From Bacteroidota bacterium (GTDB taxonomy: Bacteria; Bacteroidota; Bacteroidia; B-17B0; Aurantibacillaceae): 64,000 nucleotides of DNA. The stretch lies in contig JACPOC010000007.1 of assembly GCA_016185125.1 (NCBI GenBank), positions 49,985 to 113,984 of the forward strand, given 5' to 3'. The notes below the pieces were generated by a model that saw only the letters and a program-made list of their open reading frames with translations, did not search any database and was not told where the DNA came from. Positions 16,320 through 25,044 of this stretch are shown here, in pieces (the first letter of the stretch is position 1; each line of letters starts with the position of its first letter). Both the position numbers and the translations under genes were made by a program.

Positions 16320-17738
16320 TTAAATAAACTTACATTTTCTGCTGGCAAAAGCGCACATGCGGAGGAGAATTAATCCGTGTTTAAAGCGGGAAATATTGGT
16401 TGATCCATACGTACGTTCGCGGTAACGGATTGGCACTTCCACAATTTTAAGATTGAGTTTGTGAGCCCCGAATAAAAGATCAAAATCGCCAAAGGGATCA
16501 AACTCGCCAAAATATTTTCTGTTTTTGATGAGTTTATTGTAATCTTTACGAAACATCACTTTTGTTCCGCATAACGTATCTTTAAAACGCTGATCGAGCA
16601 GCCAAGTAAACGCCCAGCTGAAAAAATGATTTCCCAAATAATTCAAAAAGCGCATGGCTTCTTTGTCCATTGGATACACCAAGCGCGTACCATTGATAAA
16701 ATCGCCTTTGTTTCCGGCAATGGCATTATAAAATTTGGGAAGATCTTCAGGCGGTACTGTAAGATCTGCGTCTAAGATCATTAAAATATCTCCGGTAGCA
16801 ATTTTGTAACCTTCGCGTACGGCGTCTCCTTTGCCTTTTCCTTTTTGCTGTCCGATTTTTATGTCGTGTGTTAATTCGTATTTTTTCTGGATTTCCTGTA
16901 TTTTTTGCCAAGTATCATCGGTGCTGTTGCCTTCAATAAAAATAATTTCAAGGTGCTTCCCAAAATTTGGTAAACGTAAAATAGCGTTTTCAATGTTGCC
17001 GCTTTCGTTTCGGGCGGGAATGACTACCGTTGTAGAATATTTGTTTTCGTAAATTTTTGAATCGCTTTCAGGTAATGGTTTCGCGAAACTGTAAATATTA
17101 AAAGTAAAGAACCTAAAGAACGGGAATTTAGCCAAATACCTGTTAAAAATAAAAGAAAGTATGGGAAGAAAAAAAGGTATTATGAGTCGTTTGCTATTTC
17201 TGTAAACATCAAATCCTGAAATAAATAAGAGGTTATTAATATCGCGTGTGCTTAACCAATTTTGAGTTGGGGTTTTTGTTTTTAAACCAATAAGTTCAGA
17301 AAATTTTATTACAGGCTCATAGAATGAATTATAAAACTGAACAATCACTTTTGTATTTGAATGACAGCATTTTTTTACCTGTTCGAAAACTACTTGAATG
17401 TCTTCTACAAATCCAATAAGGTTACTGATAATAATAAGATCGTAGGTTTGATTTAATTGAATGTTGTTGGCATCCATTACCAAAAATTCAATGGAGGTAT
17501 CACTATGCTTTTCCTTTGCCCACTTAATGTATTCTTCACTAAAATCAATTCCTGTTTTTTTTGAACCGGCAATGCGCGCTAACAAGTCTCCGCTCCCGCA
17601 ACCAATTTCAAGAACAGAAGAATCTTCATGCGAAAAATAATTGCAATATTCGCTTATCTCTTTCCAGTAATATGCGCTGAAACCACGCTTTTTTCGCTTC
17701 GCAGCCAATGAATTAAAGTATGTTTTTTTTTCGTTCAT
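16320..17738 (-). CDS. Fusion of a SAM methyltransferase and a family 2 glycosyltransferase
   Basis: 472 aa with two domains. Residues ~1-215 are a class I methyltransferase: motif I SVLEIGCGSG at 41-50, then TGIDFSEEYIKWAKEK and YDLIIISNLIGF. Residues ~233-472 are a GT2 (GT-A fold) transferase: TTVVIPARNESGNIENA, the metal-binding DAD at 322-324, GTKVMFRK, and a C-terminal RYRERTYGSTNISRFKHG as in dolichol-phosphate-mannose-synthase-like enzymes. A short hydrophobic patch (~186-213) joins them. It probably modifies and transfers a sugar to a lipid carrier in surface glycan synthesis. A -7 box lies 8 nt before the ATG, so it is its own transcription unit; two more methyltransferase genes lie just upstream on the same strand. 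Confidence 0.88.
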   Translation of the reverse strand: MNEKKTYFNSLAAKRKKRGFSAYYWKEISEYCNYFSHEDSSVLEIGCGSGDLLARIAGSKKTGIDFSEEYIKWAKEKHSDTSIEFLVMDANNIQLNQTYDLIIISNLIGFVEDIQVVFEQVKKCCHSNTKVIVQFYNSFYEPVIKFSELIGLKTKTPTQNWLSTRDINNLLFISGFDVYRNSKRLIIPFFLPILSFIFNRYLAKFPFFRFFTFNIYSFAKPLPESDSKIYENKYSTTVVIPARNESGNIENAILRLPNFGKHLEIIFIEGNSTDDTWQKIQEIQKKYELTHDIKIGQQKGKGKGDAVREGYKIATGDILMILDADLTVPPEDLPKFYNAIAGNKGDFINGTRLVYPMDKEAMRFLNYLGNHFFSWAFTWLLDQRFKDTLCGTKVMFRKDYNKLIKNRKYFGEFDPFGDFDLLFGAHKLNLKIVEVPIRYRERTYGSTNISRFKHGLILLRMCAFASRKCKFI

Positions 17739-17746
17739 GAAGGACT

Positions 17747-17754
17747 CAAAGATA
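17747..17754 (-). promoter_or_regulatory. Promoter -7 box (TATCTTTG) for the methyltransferase-GT2 fusion
   Basis: Exact TAnnTTTG match on the reverse strand, 8 nt before the ATG. Confidence 0.5.
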
Positions 17755-17809
17755 ATAATGATTTTTAAACCGGCTACTTATATATCAGAAGGATACGTTA
17801 AGAAGCGGA

Positions 17810-18562
17810 TTAAATTTTTTCAATTTCGATAGTACAAAAAAGTCCTAATTGTTTATTTAACGGAGATAAAACCGTTTCTAAAAAATTTACAAATTTATAC
17901 ATGAAGAATGGCAGCATAGAACTTCGGGAAACACCTCCGCTGATAACATAAGAAAAGGGAGAATGGTAGCGGACAGAATTTATTTTTAGGTTCTGAAATT
18001 GTTTTTTAAAAAGTTCTTTGTCTCTTTCAAAATAAATATACGGCAAAGCCTGGTTGCTGTTAGACAAAGGATTGCCGGGTTTAATTTCTCTTTCACCTTT
18101 TTCATCAAAAGGTTCGTGATGAAATTTTTTATAAATAAACCTTCCCAGCAAACTGTTGGCAGGCTCTATCATAATAATTTTACCGCCCTTAATCAGAGTT
18201 CTTTCGGCTTCTTTTAAAAATAAATAAGGTTTAGGAATATGATGAAACACATTGAGCATAACAATGCTTGCGAGCTCATTATCCTTGTAAGGAATTTCTT
18301 CCGCACTAAAAATTTTATCAACGTTGGGAAGATCGAGTATGTCGCTGGTAACCACTTCCGGAAACACATCTTTGTAAAAGCCTCCGCCCGAACCTATCTC
18401 GAGGTGCTTTCCTCCTTTAATGTCTTTGGTTTTAGAGATAAACAATTGATACCAATCTTTATATAATTGTTTTAGATAAGGTTTTTGAAGAATGATATCT
18501 CTGTGAGCTAATGTAGCTTTAGGATCATCAAGGTTATAAGGAATGATGTACTTTTTAAACAT
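17810..18562 (-). CDS. Class I SAM-dependent methyltransferase
   Basis: 250 aa from the ATG at 18562 (a TTG five codons upstream is less likely). Motif I is GKHLEIGSGGGFYKDVFPEV, followed by DILDLPNVDKIFSAEEIPY and ASIVMLNVFHHIPKPYLFLKEAERTL, the pattern of the Methyltransf_11 family; the C-terminal half holds an aromatic-rich region likely to bind the acceptor. The substrate is unknown. The start overlaps the end of the FkbM gene by 8 bp, so the two are probably cotranslated in a glycan- or lipid-modifying cluster. Confidence 0.85.
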   Translation of the reverse strand: MFKKYIIPYNLDDPKATLAHRDIILQKPYLKQLYKDWYQLFISKTKDIKGGKHLEIGSGGGFYKDVFPEVVTSDILDLPNVDKIFSAEEIPYKDNELASIVMLNVFHHIPKPYLFLKEAERTLIKGGKIIMIEPANSLLGRFIYKKFHHEPFDEKGEREIKPGNPLSNSNQALPYIYFERDKELFKKQFQNLKINSVRYHSPFSYVISGGVSRSSMLPFFMYKFVNFLETVLSPLNKQLGLFCTIEIEKI

Positions 18563-19301
18563 TATTCCTGCTTGCAAAAATATTAAAATAGTGTTCTTTG
18601 TCTAAGCCTTCCATAGATTTTACTTTATTGGGATTAAGAAGCTGCAACGAATTTTTTTCGAGAAGGTAACAGTTGAATCCTTTATGTGTGAGAAAACTAA
18701 AATATTCTGACACAGTACTACCCGCTTTTTTTAAGCCATAAGGCCAGAACTCAGAAATGATTTTGATATTTGGATTATTATCCAGGATACGGAGCATACC
18801 TTTAATAGCTTGCATTTCAAATCCCTGAATATCTATTTTTATTAAATCAACCTTAGTTTGGTTATTTAAATAATCATCTATACTAACGGCTTCAATCTCT
18901 ATTTCCTGATCAAATTCTTCAGGCTTGTAAGTACGGTGATCAACATTAATGCTTTTTGAAGTATATATTTTTAGTTTTTCTGTTTTTGGCCCAACCGCTT
19001 TATTGTTTAATATAACGTTTTGCAGTTTGCCGCAATTATTTTTTAAATGGTTAAAGTTGGTTTTATCGGGTTCAAAGCAATGAACAACGCCTTGAGGGCC
19101 TGTTAAATCGGCTAATAATCTTGCATAAAAACCAATATTGGCGCCAATATCCAGTATCACGTCGTTTTTTTTGACATGTTTTTTTAGAAGGGCAATTTCA
19201 AATGCATCTTGTTTGTTTTTAAAAGCAGAATACATAGGTTTATAAAGTGAAAAAGCATTTTTATAAAGAAAATTTCCGAGTTGTATGCTAAAAGAAGCCA
19301 T
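18555..19301 (-). CDS. FkbM family methyltransferase
   Basis: 248 aa. The core is DVILDIGANIGFYARLLADLTGPQGVVHCFEPDKTNF (motif I and the acidic loop), then NNKAVGPKTEKLKIYTS and VDLIKIDIQGFEMQAIKGM, which is the FkbM signature 'iKiDvqGfE'. FkbM enzymes O-methylate sugars or polyketides. It starts 7 nt after the stop of the GT-C gene and overlaps the next methyltransferase, so it is in the same operon. The sugar it acts on is unknown. Confidence 0.9.
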   Translation of the reverse strand: MASFSIQLGNFLYKNAFSLYKPMYSAFKNKQDAFEIALLKKHVKKNDVILDIGANIGFYARLLADLTGPQGVVHCFEPDKTNFNHLKNNCGKLQNVILNNKAVGPKTEKLKIYTSKSINVDHRTYKPEEFDQEIEIEAVSIDDYLNNQTKVDLIKIDIQGFEMQAIKGMLRILDNNPNIKIISEFWPYGLKKAGSTVSEYFSFLTHKGFNCYLLEKNSLQLLNPNKVKSMEGLDKEHYFNIFASRNNV

Positions 19302-19308
19302 TCGAGTT

Positions 19309-21000
19309 TTAATATTTTATCTCGTAAAGATAGGTTTGTTCAAAATCGCCTTCCACATGAACAAGTTTAATTTTATCCTGATACTTAGGTGAGTTGGCAA
19401 TGGGAGCGAAAATATTATGTACCGTATTTATTATCCCTGCGCTGGCATTGGTAGGATCTACCCTTAAACTTCCCAGCATAACATGCGTAACTTTATTTTT
19501 TTGAAAAAAGGCCATGGCACTATCCGGATTAGATTGTTGTGTAAGGCTATCTTTTTTTATAACACTGTAAATGGGAAAGAATTTTTTTCCTTTTCCGTAA
19601 ACAAAACTCATGGGCGCTTTTCTGCTCGCAACCAACGATTCTTTTGATAAACTATCGGCACACCATTCGCTGCATTTTAAAAAGTTTTTCCAATCAGGTG
19701 TGTAACCAAAATATTTATCTCCTTTTAAATTTTTTTGAACGATGGGTAAATTAACAAATCCTCTTTTAAGGGAGGATAAAATAACGGAGGTTAATACTAC
19801 GGTTATCAGGCCTATGTAAATGGTTTGCCCAAAACCGGGCTTATTGGTAAAATAATAAAACGCATAAAACATCAAAATTAAAATTACAGGCATACACACT
19901 AAAATAATGCGCGGTTGATCCCATCGTGCCTGAAGGATGATAAAAGAAAGTAAGGCCTGAGCGCCGGTAAACAAAGCAATGAAAATAAGCGGTTTGTTTT
20001 TTTGTTTAACAATCACCCAAAATCCCATTAAAGCAATAACAATCGTTAGAAAAGCCACAAAGCCATATTCTCCGGTTTCCTGAACTTTAAATTCATCGCG
20101 CCAGCCAAGGAGCTGGTAAAAACGTTTTCCTACGTATAAATTGCAGTTATCTACAAAACGTTGAATGAAGCCGGCCAGGTCTTCATTTCCGGCCGAGGCA
20201 TTATAAGGATCTTTTTGTAATAAAATTTTGCTCTGGCCTTTGAATTGATTTTGTCCGTTCCAAATGGTTTTTACAATTAATTCATAAGGAATTTTAAAAA
20301 CAAGATATGAGGCAAGGGTTAATCCTACAGCTTGCCAGTTTTTATATAAAGCGAAAAAGAGAATGGCGGCAGGTATAATTACTATGGCCGAACTTTTAGC
20401 GGTTCCAATAAGAAACATGCTTAAACCAAACATCAACCAAAGTTTTAACTGCGGTTTTATTTGAACTCCTTGATTATTTACCGCGTCAATAATTTTAAAG
20501 GCTGAATAAAACATAAATCCCTGTAAAAAGAAGTAAAAGGCTTCGGTAAAAGTCATGCTTGCATAATAAATAATCAGGTGATTGCAGGCATGAAAAATAA
20601 CTACCGGAACAAAAATAATTGCGGGGATTCTGTTTTTAAGTGCCTTGTAAAAAAGAATAAACCCAAACAAATTGAAAGCAACTGAACATAGTTTGAAAAG
20701 AATAAGTTTAAATCCAACTATTTTAACTAAAAAACCCAGAAACAAGGGATATAAGGGCGCGTTTTGGGTGTAAAAATAAGTCGGAAATTCATTCACATAG
20801 CGCCAGCCGGCTTCGAGGTATAAAGCATCATCATGTGCTTCACTAATTCGGGCATTAAAGGAAATAAATGAAAGAAAAACACATGCGCCAATGAAAGTGT
20901 AGAAGAGTTTTTTGTCGTTTCTTGCAAACCAGTTTTCAAAAATATCGTAAAAAGTTTTTGTATCTTTAATTGAAACAGCTACTTTTTTATCCTTTTTCAT
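19309..21000 (-). CDS. GT-C type membrane glycosyltransferase (GT39/ArnT-like)
   Basis: 563 aa from the ATG at 21000, with about 11-12 membrane helices up to residue ~420 and a periplasmic C-terminal part. The first periplasmic loop contains ARISEAHDDALYLEAGWRYV, the acidic D/E motif placed as in GT-C enzymes that use lipid-linked sugars; NAPLYPLFLGFLVKIVG follows, typical of the PMT/ArnT group. A TTG six codons upstream is excluded because a TAnnTTTG box lies at 21007-21014, 6 nt before the ATG. First gene of a three-gene unit with FkbM and a methyltransferase, likely acting on a surface glycan. Confidence 0.8.
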   Translation of the reverse strand: MKKDKKVAVSIKDTKTFYDIFENWFARNDKKLFYTFIGACVFLSFISFNARISEAHDDALYLEAGWRYVNEFPTYFYTQNAPLYPLFLGFLVKIVGFKLILFKLCSVAFNLFGFILFYKALKNRIPAIIFVPVVIFHACNHLIIYYASMTFTEAFYFFLQGFMFYSAFKIIDAVNNQGVQIKPQLKLWLMFGLSMFLIGTAKSSAIVIIPAAILFFALYKNWQAVGLTLASYLVFKIPYELIVKTIWNGQNQFKGQSKILLQKDPYNASAGNEDLAGFIQRFVDNCNLYVGKRFYQLLGWRDEFKVQETGEYGFVAFLTIVIALMGFWVIVKQKNKPLIFIALFTGAQALLSFIILQARWDQPRIILVCMPVILILMFYAFYYFTNKPGFGQTIYIGLITVVLTSVILSSLKRGFVNLPIVQKNLKGDKYFGYTPDWKNFLKCSEWCADSLSKESLVASRKAPMSFVYGKGKKFFPIYSVIKKDSLTQQSNPDSAMAFFQKNKVTHVMLGSLRVDPTNASAGIINTVHNIFAPIANSPKYQDKIKLVHVEGDFEQTYLYEIKY

Positions 21001-21006
21001 AGGGTT

Positions 21007-21014
21007 CAAAAGTA
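21007..21014 (-). promoter_or_regulatory. Promoter -7 box (TACTTTTG) for the GT-C operon
   Basis: Exact TAnnTTTG match on the reverse strand, 6 nt before the ATG at 21000. It predicts a leaderless or nearly leaderless mRNA and fixes the start codon. Confidence 0.6.
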
Positions 21015-21025
21015 GCAATAATTTA

Positions 21026-23725
21026 CTATTTTAAAAGGGTAACCTTTCCTACAAATTGCTTCGCCTTTCCGCCATCATTAAAAGAGGCGGTAATTTTATA
21101 GATATAAACATCCTGCGGAACCATCTCTCCGCCCTTATGGTGACGGCCATCCCAACCTGCAAAAAAATCAGAAGTGGCAAATATCATTTGGCCCCATCTG
21201 TCAAAAATTTCCATTTTAAACTTTTTTATACCAACCGATTTTGGTAAAAATATTTCATTTAATCCGTCGCCGTTGGGAGTAAAAGAATTTGGAATAAAAA
21301 AAGTAACATCTTCTCCAACAGTAAGTTTTTTAATAATACTATCCCTGCAACCATGATTGCTGATTACCTTAAAGAAAATAAAGTAATTACCAACTTCAGG
21401 AAATGAAAATGAAGGGTTTTCGAGCGAAGAGATATTCTGGTCGTTACTGAAAAAATCCCAATACCAACTAACAGTTTTGGCTTCGGTAGTTTGATTGTTA
21501 AAGGCTACAACATTGTTATTTTGCGTAGGAGCTTCGGGGGTAAAGCTAAAGTCTGCCCTTGGAACCGGATAGCCTTCCACAGTACTGCTGGCCCCGCCTT
21601 TACAGCCTTTATTATCTGTAAGCGAAACGTTAATGGTATGAATACCGGCGGTGGTAACGTTATAAGTAGTTTGGGTTGAATCGGTAAGGCCGCCTCCATT
21701 GCTAAAATTCCAGTTAATGTTGGTGATGTTAGCGGATTGATTAGTCATCTTAAATTTGGTAGTAAAAGGAATACATTTTCCGGTAGTTTCTGGAGCAATT
21801 GTGGCATACGGAAGCGCCAGCACCACCGGCGCTATAACTACATTACTATAACAACCGTTGCCATCTGCTCCTACAAGGGTATAGGTAGTTTGTAGTTGAG
21901 GAGAAACGCTGGAAACAGAAAACGTATTGGCTTGTGATAATTCACCAAACATAGTGAGCCATTTATAATTTAAGCCGCCAGTGCCCGCAAAAGAAAAAAC
22001 ACCGCCTTTACAAATTTCGGTAACTCCCGTATAACCAATAACAGGATTTGAAAACACAACCGCGTTTGCAGTGGCAGTGGCAGCGCATCCTCCAGCGTTA
22101 CTAACCGTTACGGTATAAACTCCGGCATTATTAAACTGAGCCCCGTTTACCACAGCATTTTGCTGGTTGGATGTAAAACCTGCAGGGCCCGACCATTGAT
22201 AGGAAGAGCCTCCCGCGCCCAATAATACCAGCGTTTCGTTTAGGCATTTACTTGAGCCTGTTGCCGAGGGTATGGGTTGGGGATACACTACCTGAGCCAA
22301 TGTGGCTGTGTTAATACAACCATTGGCATCTGTTCCGGTAATATTGTAAGTTCCTGTCATACTTACTTGGCCCGAGGGTACGCCAATGGTGGAAGCAAAA
22401 GAATTAAATCCTGCCGGACCCGTCCAAGCATAAGCAGTACCTCCCGAAGCGCTTAATGTAAAACCCGAATTAGCACATACATTGCCTGAGGAAGAAGCAG
22501 TTATATTAGGAAGTGCATTTATGGTAACATTGGTATTGGCTGTTGCTGTGCATCCGTTAGTAGTTCCCAATACCGAATACGTACCGCTGTAGGTAAGTAA
22601 ATTATTTGCAAAAGAAGGATTAGCAGTGTTAGAAGTGAAACCATTAGGCCCTGCCCAGGCATAAGTGTTGGCTCCTGTGGCAGCTAAAGAAAACGACTGA
22701 CCTACGCAGTAAGCCCCTGAATTAGAAGCTGTTACGGTTGGATTTGGATTTATAACCAAAGTGGTAGTGGCAGCCGAAGTGCAGCTGCTGGAAGTGCCCA
22801 CAACGGTATAAACACCCGCGCTTGCAACCTGTGCGTTAGCAACAACAGGGTTAGCTATATTTGAGATGAAACCATTTGGCCCACCCCACATATAAGTTGT
22901 GGCACCGGCTGCAGTTAAATTGGCTTGTGAACCCACGCAAACCGGCCCGTTATTTCCTACCGTTAAAGTGGGTGAAGGCAATACCGTTATTGTTCTTGTA
23001 ATGGAGCAAGTATTGGTTGCAGGATTGGTACCGGTGGTGGTTGCTAAAGCGGTATAAACTCCGGTGGATGTTATATTGGGCGCTCCTGCAGTGTTGCCGG
23101 TTGCTGAAAAGCCCCCTGGACCCGACCAAGCTACGCTTACAACCTGGCTACCTGTTATGGCAGACATGGTGGCTGTTCCGCCGGCGCATAAGGAATTGGT
23201 GGCCGTAACCGTCATACTGCAAAGTACGCCGCAATTGGTTTGCCCGGCACCCGGGGCATTTGCATTGTTTTGACTGAAAGTTATGAGTTGATTTGCATTT
23301 GAAAAATTAGTGATCATTAATAAATAAAACTGCCCGGCCACGGCATTAGCTATTACACAGGTTTCGGTGGCGGTACCTGAATAACTACAGTCTTGAGTAT
23401 TTCCGGCGGTTAAATTTCCGCAATTCCCTCCCAGAGTTGGAAAAGGCCCCCAAGCAATAAAATCAATATCCTGCGGGGCAGACATTACAATAGATACTGG
23501 GCCGTTGGTAGCCATTTGAAAGTAAAACCATGCGGGATTAGGCTGTGAACCTAAGCACCCATAATTTGGTCCGGTTTGAGCAGGGGTATTACTTGTACCG
23601 GCCGGAAACTGCATGGTTTGGCCTGTGCAGAAAGGCGAGGCGTTGGCACAGGTATTGTTCTGGCTTTTTAGATGTAAAATGTTACTTGTGAGAAGTAAAA
23701 TTAAAAGAATCTTCTTTATCATCAT
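21026..23725 (-). CDS. Large secreted Ig-like repeat protein with T9SS type B sorting domain
   Basis: 899 aa. After a signal peptide (MMIKKILLILLLTSNILHLKSQ) comes an N-terminal domain of ~150 residues with paired Cys and FYFQMATNGPVSIVMSAPQD, resembling a prepeptidase-like domain. Then come at least five ~75-residue Ig-like repeats, each with a 'W.GP.GF' core (GPGGF, GPNGF twice, GPAGF twice) and a conserved Cys, one degenerate repeat and two PKD-like domains (WNFSNGGG, WYWDFFSND). The C-terminal ~85 residues are the gliding-motility-associated type B sorting domain: FIPNSFTPNGDGLNEIF, IFDRWGQMIF, GWDGRHHKGG and YIYKI. It is predicted to be secreted and attached to the cell surface as an adhesin-like protein. 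Low-complexity Ala/Thr/Asn composition. Confidence 0.9.
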   Translation of the reverse strand: MMIKKILLILLLTSNILHLKSQNNTCANASPFCTGQTMQFPAGTSNTPAQTGPNYGCLGSQPNPAWFYFQMATNGPVSIVMSAPQDIDFIAWGPFPTLGGNCGNLTAGNTQDCSYSGTATETCVIANAVAGQFYLLMITNFSNANQLITFSQNNANAPGAGQTNCGVLCSMTVTATNSLCAGGTATMSAITGSQVVSVAWSGPGGFSATGNTAGAPNITSTGVYTALATTTGTNPATNTCSITRTITVLPSPTLTVGNNGPVCVGSQANLTAAGATTYMWGGPNGFISNIANPVVANAQVASAGVYTVVGTSSSCTSAATTTLVINPNPTVTASNSGAYCVGQSFSLAATGANTYAWAGPNGFTSNTANPSFANNLLTYSGTYSVLGTTNGCTATANTNVTINALPNITASSSGNVCANSGFTLSASGGTAYAWTGPAGFNSFASTIGVPSGQVSMTGTYNITGTDANGCINTATLAQVVYPQPIPSATGSSKCLNETLVLLGAGGSSYQWSGPAGFTSNQQNAVVNGAQFNNAGVYTVTVSNAGGCAATATANAVVFSNPVIGYTGVTEICKGGVFSFAGTGGLNYKWLTMFGELSQANTFSVSSVSPQLQTTYTLVGADGNGCYSNVVIAPVVLALPYATIAPETTGKCIPFTTKFKMTNQSANITNINWNFSNGGGLTDSTQTTYNVTTAGIHTINVSLTDNKGCKGGASSTVEGYPVPRADFSFTPEAPTQNNNVVAFNNQTTEAKTVSWYWDFFSNDQNISSLENPSFSFPEVGNYFIFFKVISNHGCRDSIIKKLTVGEDVTFFIPNSFTPNGDGLNEIFLPKSVGIKKFKMEIFDRWGQMIFATSDFFAGWDGRHHKGGEMVPQDVYIYKITASFNDGGKAKQFVGKVTLLK

Positions 23726-23735
23726 TGTATATATA

Positions 23736-23743
23736 CAAATTTA
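23736..23743 (-). promoter_or_regulatory. Promoter -7 box (TAAATTTG) for the T9SS adhesin-like gene
   Basis: Exact TAnnTTTG match on the reverse strand, 10 nt before the first ATG. Confidence 0.55.
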
Positions 23744-23871
23744 ATAAAATTCTGTTGATTAAAATAATCCTTAGATAACCAATAACTATCATTCAAAGGA
23801 TAAAAGCCGCTATTTACTCATTTAAGAAAATAATTTTTTTATGGAAGCTTGAATTGGCAGTAACTTTTGCG

Positions 23872-24321
23872 TTAATCCCTTAACTTATCCAAAAGAAGAT
23901 TAAGTTGTTCAATTTCACTTTCGGTAAGATTAGAAAAAATGTTGCCTGTTGTATCGTCAATAAAATCGAGCGATTTTAGTAACTGCATACCTTTTTCTGT
24001 TATCAGCAGATTAACACTTCTGCGATCATTGGGGCAAGATGTTCTTTCAACATAATTTTTTAGTAACAGTTTATCAATAATGCGCGAGGTATCGCTCATC
24101 CTATCAAGCATCCGCTCTTTAATAAGCTTTAAGGTGCAGGGAGCAGGAAATTGTCCGCGAAGAATGCGGAGTACGTTATATTGTTGAAGCGTTATGTCTT
24201 TCCCTTTAAAAAAAGAGGAGTGATGGCCGGTGAGCCAATGCGAGGTGTAAATAATATTAATAGCCAGTTTTTGCCGGGCAGATTTAAAAGATTTTTGATG
24301 TATTTCGTCTTCCAGTTTCAT
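23872..24321 (-). CDS. MarR family transcriptional regulator
   Basis: 149 aa, normal MarR length. The winged helix-turn-helix reads ITLQQYNVLRILRGQFPAPCTLKLIKERMLDRMSDTSRIIDKL, followed by the wing KNYVERTSCPNDRRSVNLLITEKG with the conserved DRR. It lies on the same strand directly behind yceI; this MarR-YceI pairing is frequent in Bacteroidota and suggests the regulator controls the pair. A terminator-like hairpin lies in the 47 nt between yceI and this ATG. The inducer is unknown. Confidence 0.93.
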   Translation of the reverse strand: MKLEDEIHQKSFKSARQKLAINIIYTSHWLTGHHSSFFKGKDITLQQYNVLRILRGQFPAPCTLKLIKERMLDRMSDTSRIIDKLLLKNYVERTSCPNDRRSVNLLITEKGMQLLKSLDFIDDTTGNIFSNLTESEIEQLNLLLDKLRD

Positions 24322-24327
24322 TTAAAA

Positions 24328-24361
24328 AAAGCTGCCTTTAAAAAAGATTAAAGACAGCTTT
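24328..24361 (-). terminator. Hairpin with T-tract between yceI and marR (terminator or attenuator)
   Basis: On the minus strand AAAGCTGTC and GGCAGCTTT pair along nine positions, followed by seven T that run straight into AAATG, the marR start. It can end the yceI transcript and would then limit marR expression to read-through. Confidence 0.65.
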
Positions 24362-24368
24362 AAGGATT

Positions 24369-24974
24369 TTATTTTTTGTCTTTGGTAAGTTCTATTTTAA
24401 TATCAAGATTTACATCTTCGCTAACCGCAACCCCGCCCGCTTCAAGAGCAGCGTTCCAACTTAAACCATAATCTTTACGGTTAATTACCCCTGTAACTTT
24501 AAAACCGTTTTTTGTATTTCCGTAAGGATCTTTTACCGCTTTAGAAGCGCTGATGGCGGTTAAGTTAACTTTTTTGGTAATTCCGTGCATGGTTAAGTCG
24601 CCGATAAGATCATAAGCTGTTGTTCCTTTTTTTGGATTTTTTTTCATGCTGGTACTTTTAAAAGTAATCTTTGGATATTTTTCCACATCAAAGAAATCGG
24701 CACTTTTTAAATGTCCGTCGCGTTTTTCATCATCGGTATTAATGGAAGCTGCATCAGCGGTAAAATCAATGGAAGAATCTGTAAAATCTTCATCTGTTTT
24801 TGAGCTTACTTTTCCTTCGTAAATTTTAAATTTTCCGTCAACATCCGAAACCATCATGTGGGTAACGGAAAAGCCAACTTTGGAATGGCCTGCATCAATC
24901 TTCCAGGTTGTTTGAGAAAGAGCCGATGTAACAGTTACTAAGACCACGGCTGCCGATAAAATAATTTTTTTCAT
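24369..24974 (-). CDS. YceI family periplasmic lipid-binding protein
   Basis: 201 aa with a signal peptide (MKKIILSAAVVLVTVTSALSQ). The YceI lipocalin-like barrel begins TTWKIDAGHSKVGFSVTHMMVSDVDGKF and continues with SADFFDVEKYPKITFKSTS and GDLTMHGITKKVNL, all standard family landmarks. YceI proteins bind isoprenoid chains such as octaprenyl compounds and are often stress-induced. It has its own -7 box and is followed by a hairpin and marR. The family call is firm; the ligand is inferred from the family. Confidence 0.94.
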   Translation of the reverse strand: MKKIILSAAVVLVTVTSALSQTTWKIDAGHSKVGFSVTHMMVSDVDGKFKIYEGKVSSKTDEDFTDSSIDFTADAASINTDDEKRDGHLKSADFFDVEKYPKITFKSTSMKKNPKKGTTAYDLIGDLTMHGITKKVNLTAISASKAVKDPYGNTKNGFKVTGVINRKDYGLSWNAALEAGGVAVSEDVNLDIKIELTKDKK

Positions 24975-25002
24975 AAAATAAAGTGTTAAATAATTTAGGC
25001 TG

Positions 25003-25010
25003 CAAATATA
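25003..25010 (-). promoter_or_regulatory. Promoter -7 box (TATATTTG) for yceI
   Basis: Exact TAnnTTTG match on the reverse strand, 28 nt before the yceI ATG. A MarR operator would be expected around here, but I see no clear palindrome. Confidence 0.55.
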
Positions 25011-25044
25011 TGTTTAAACATTTAATGTTGCAACACTTAATTTG

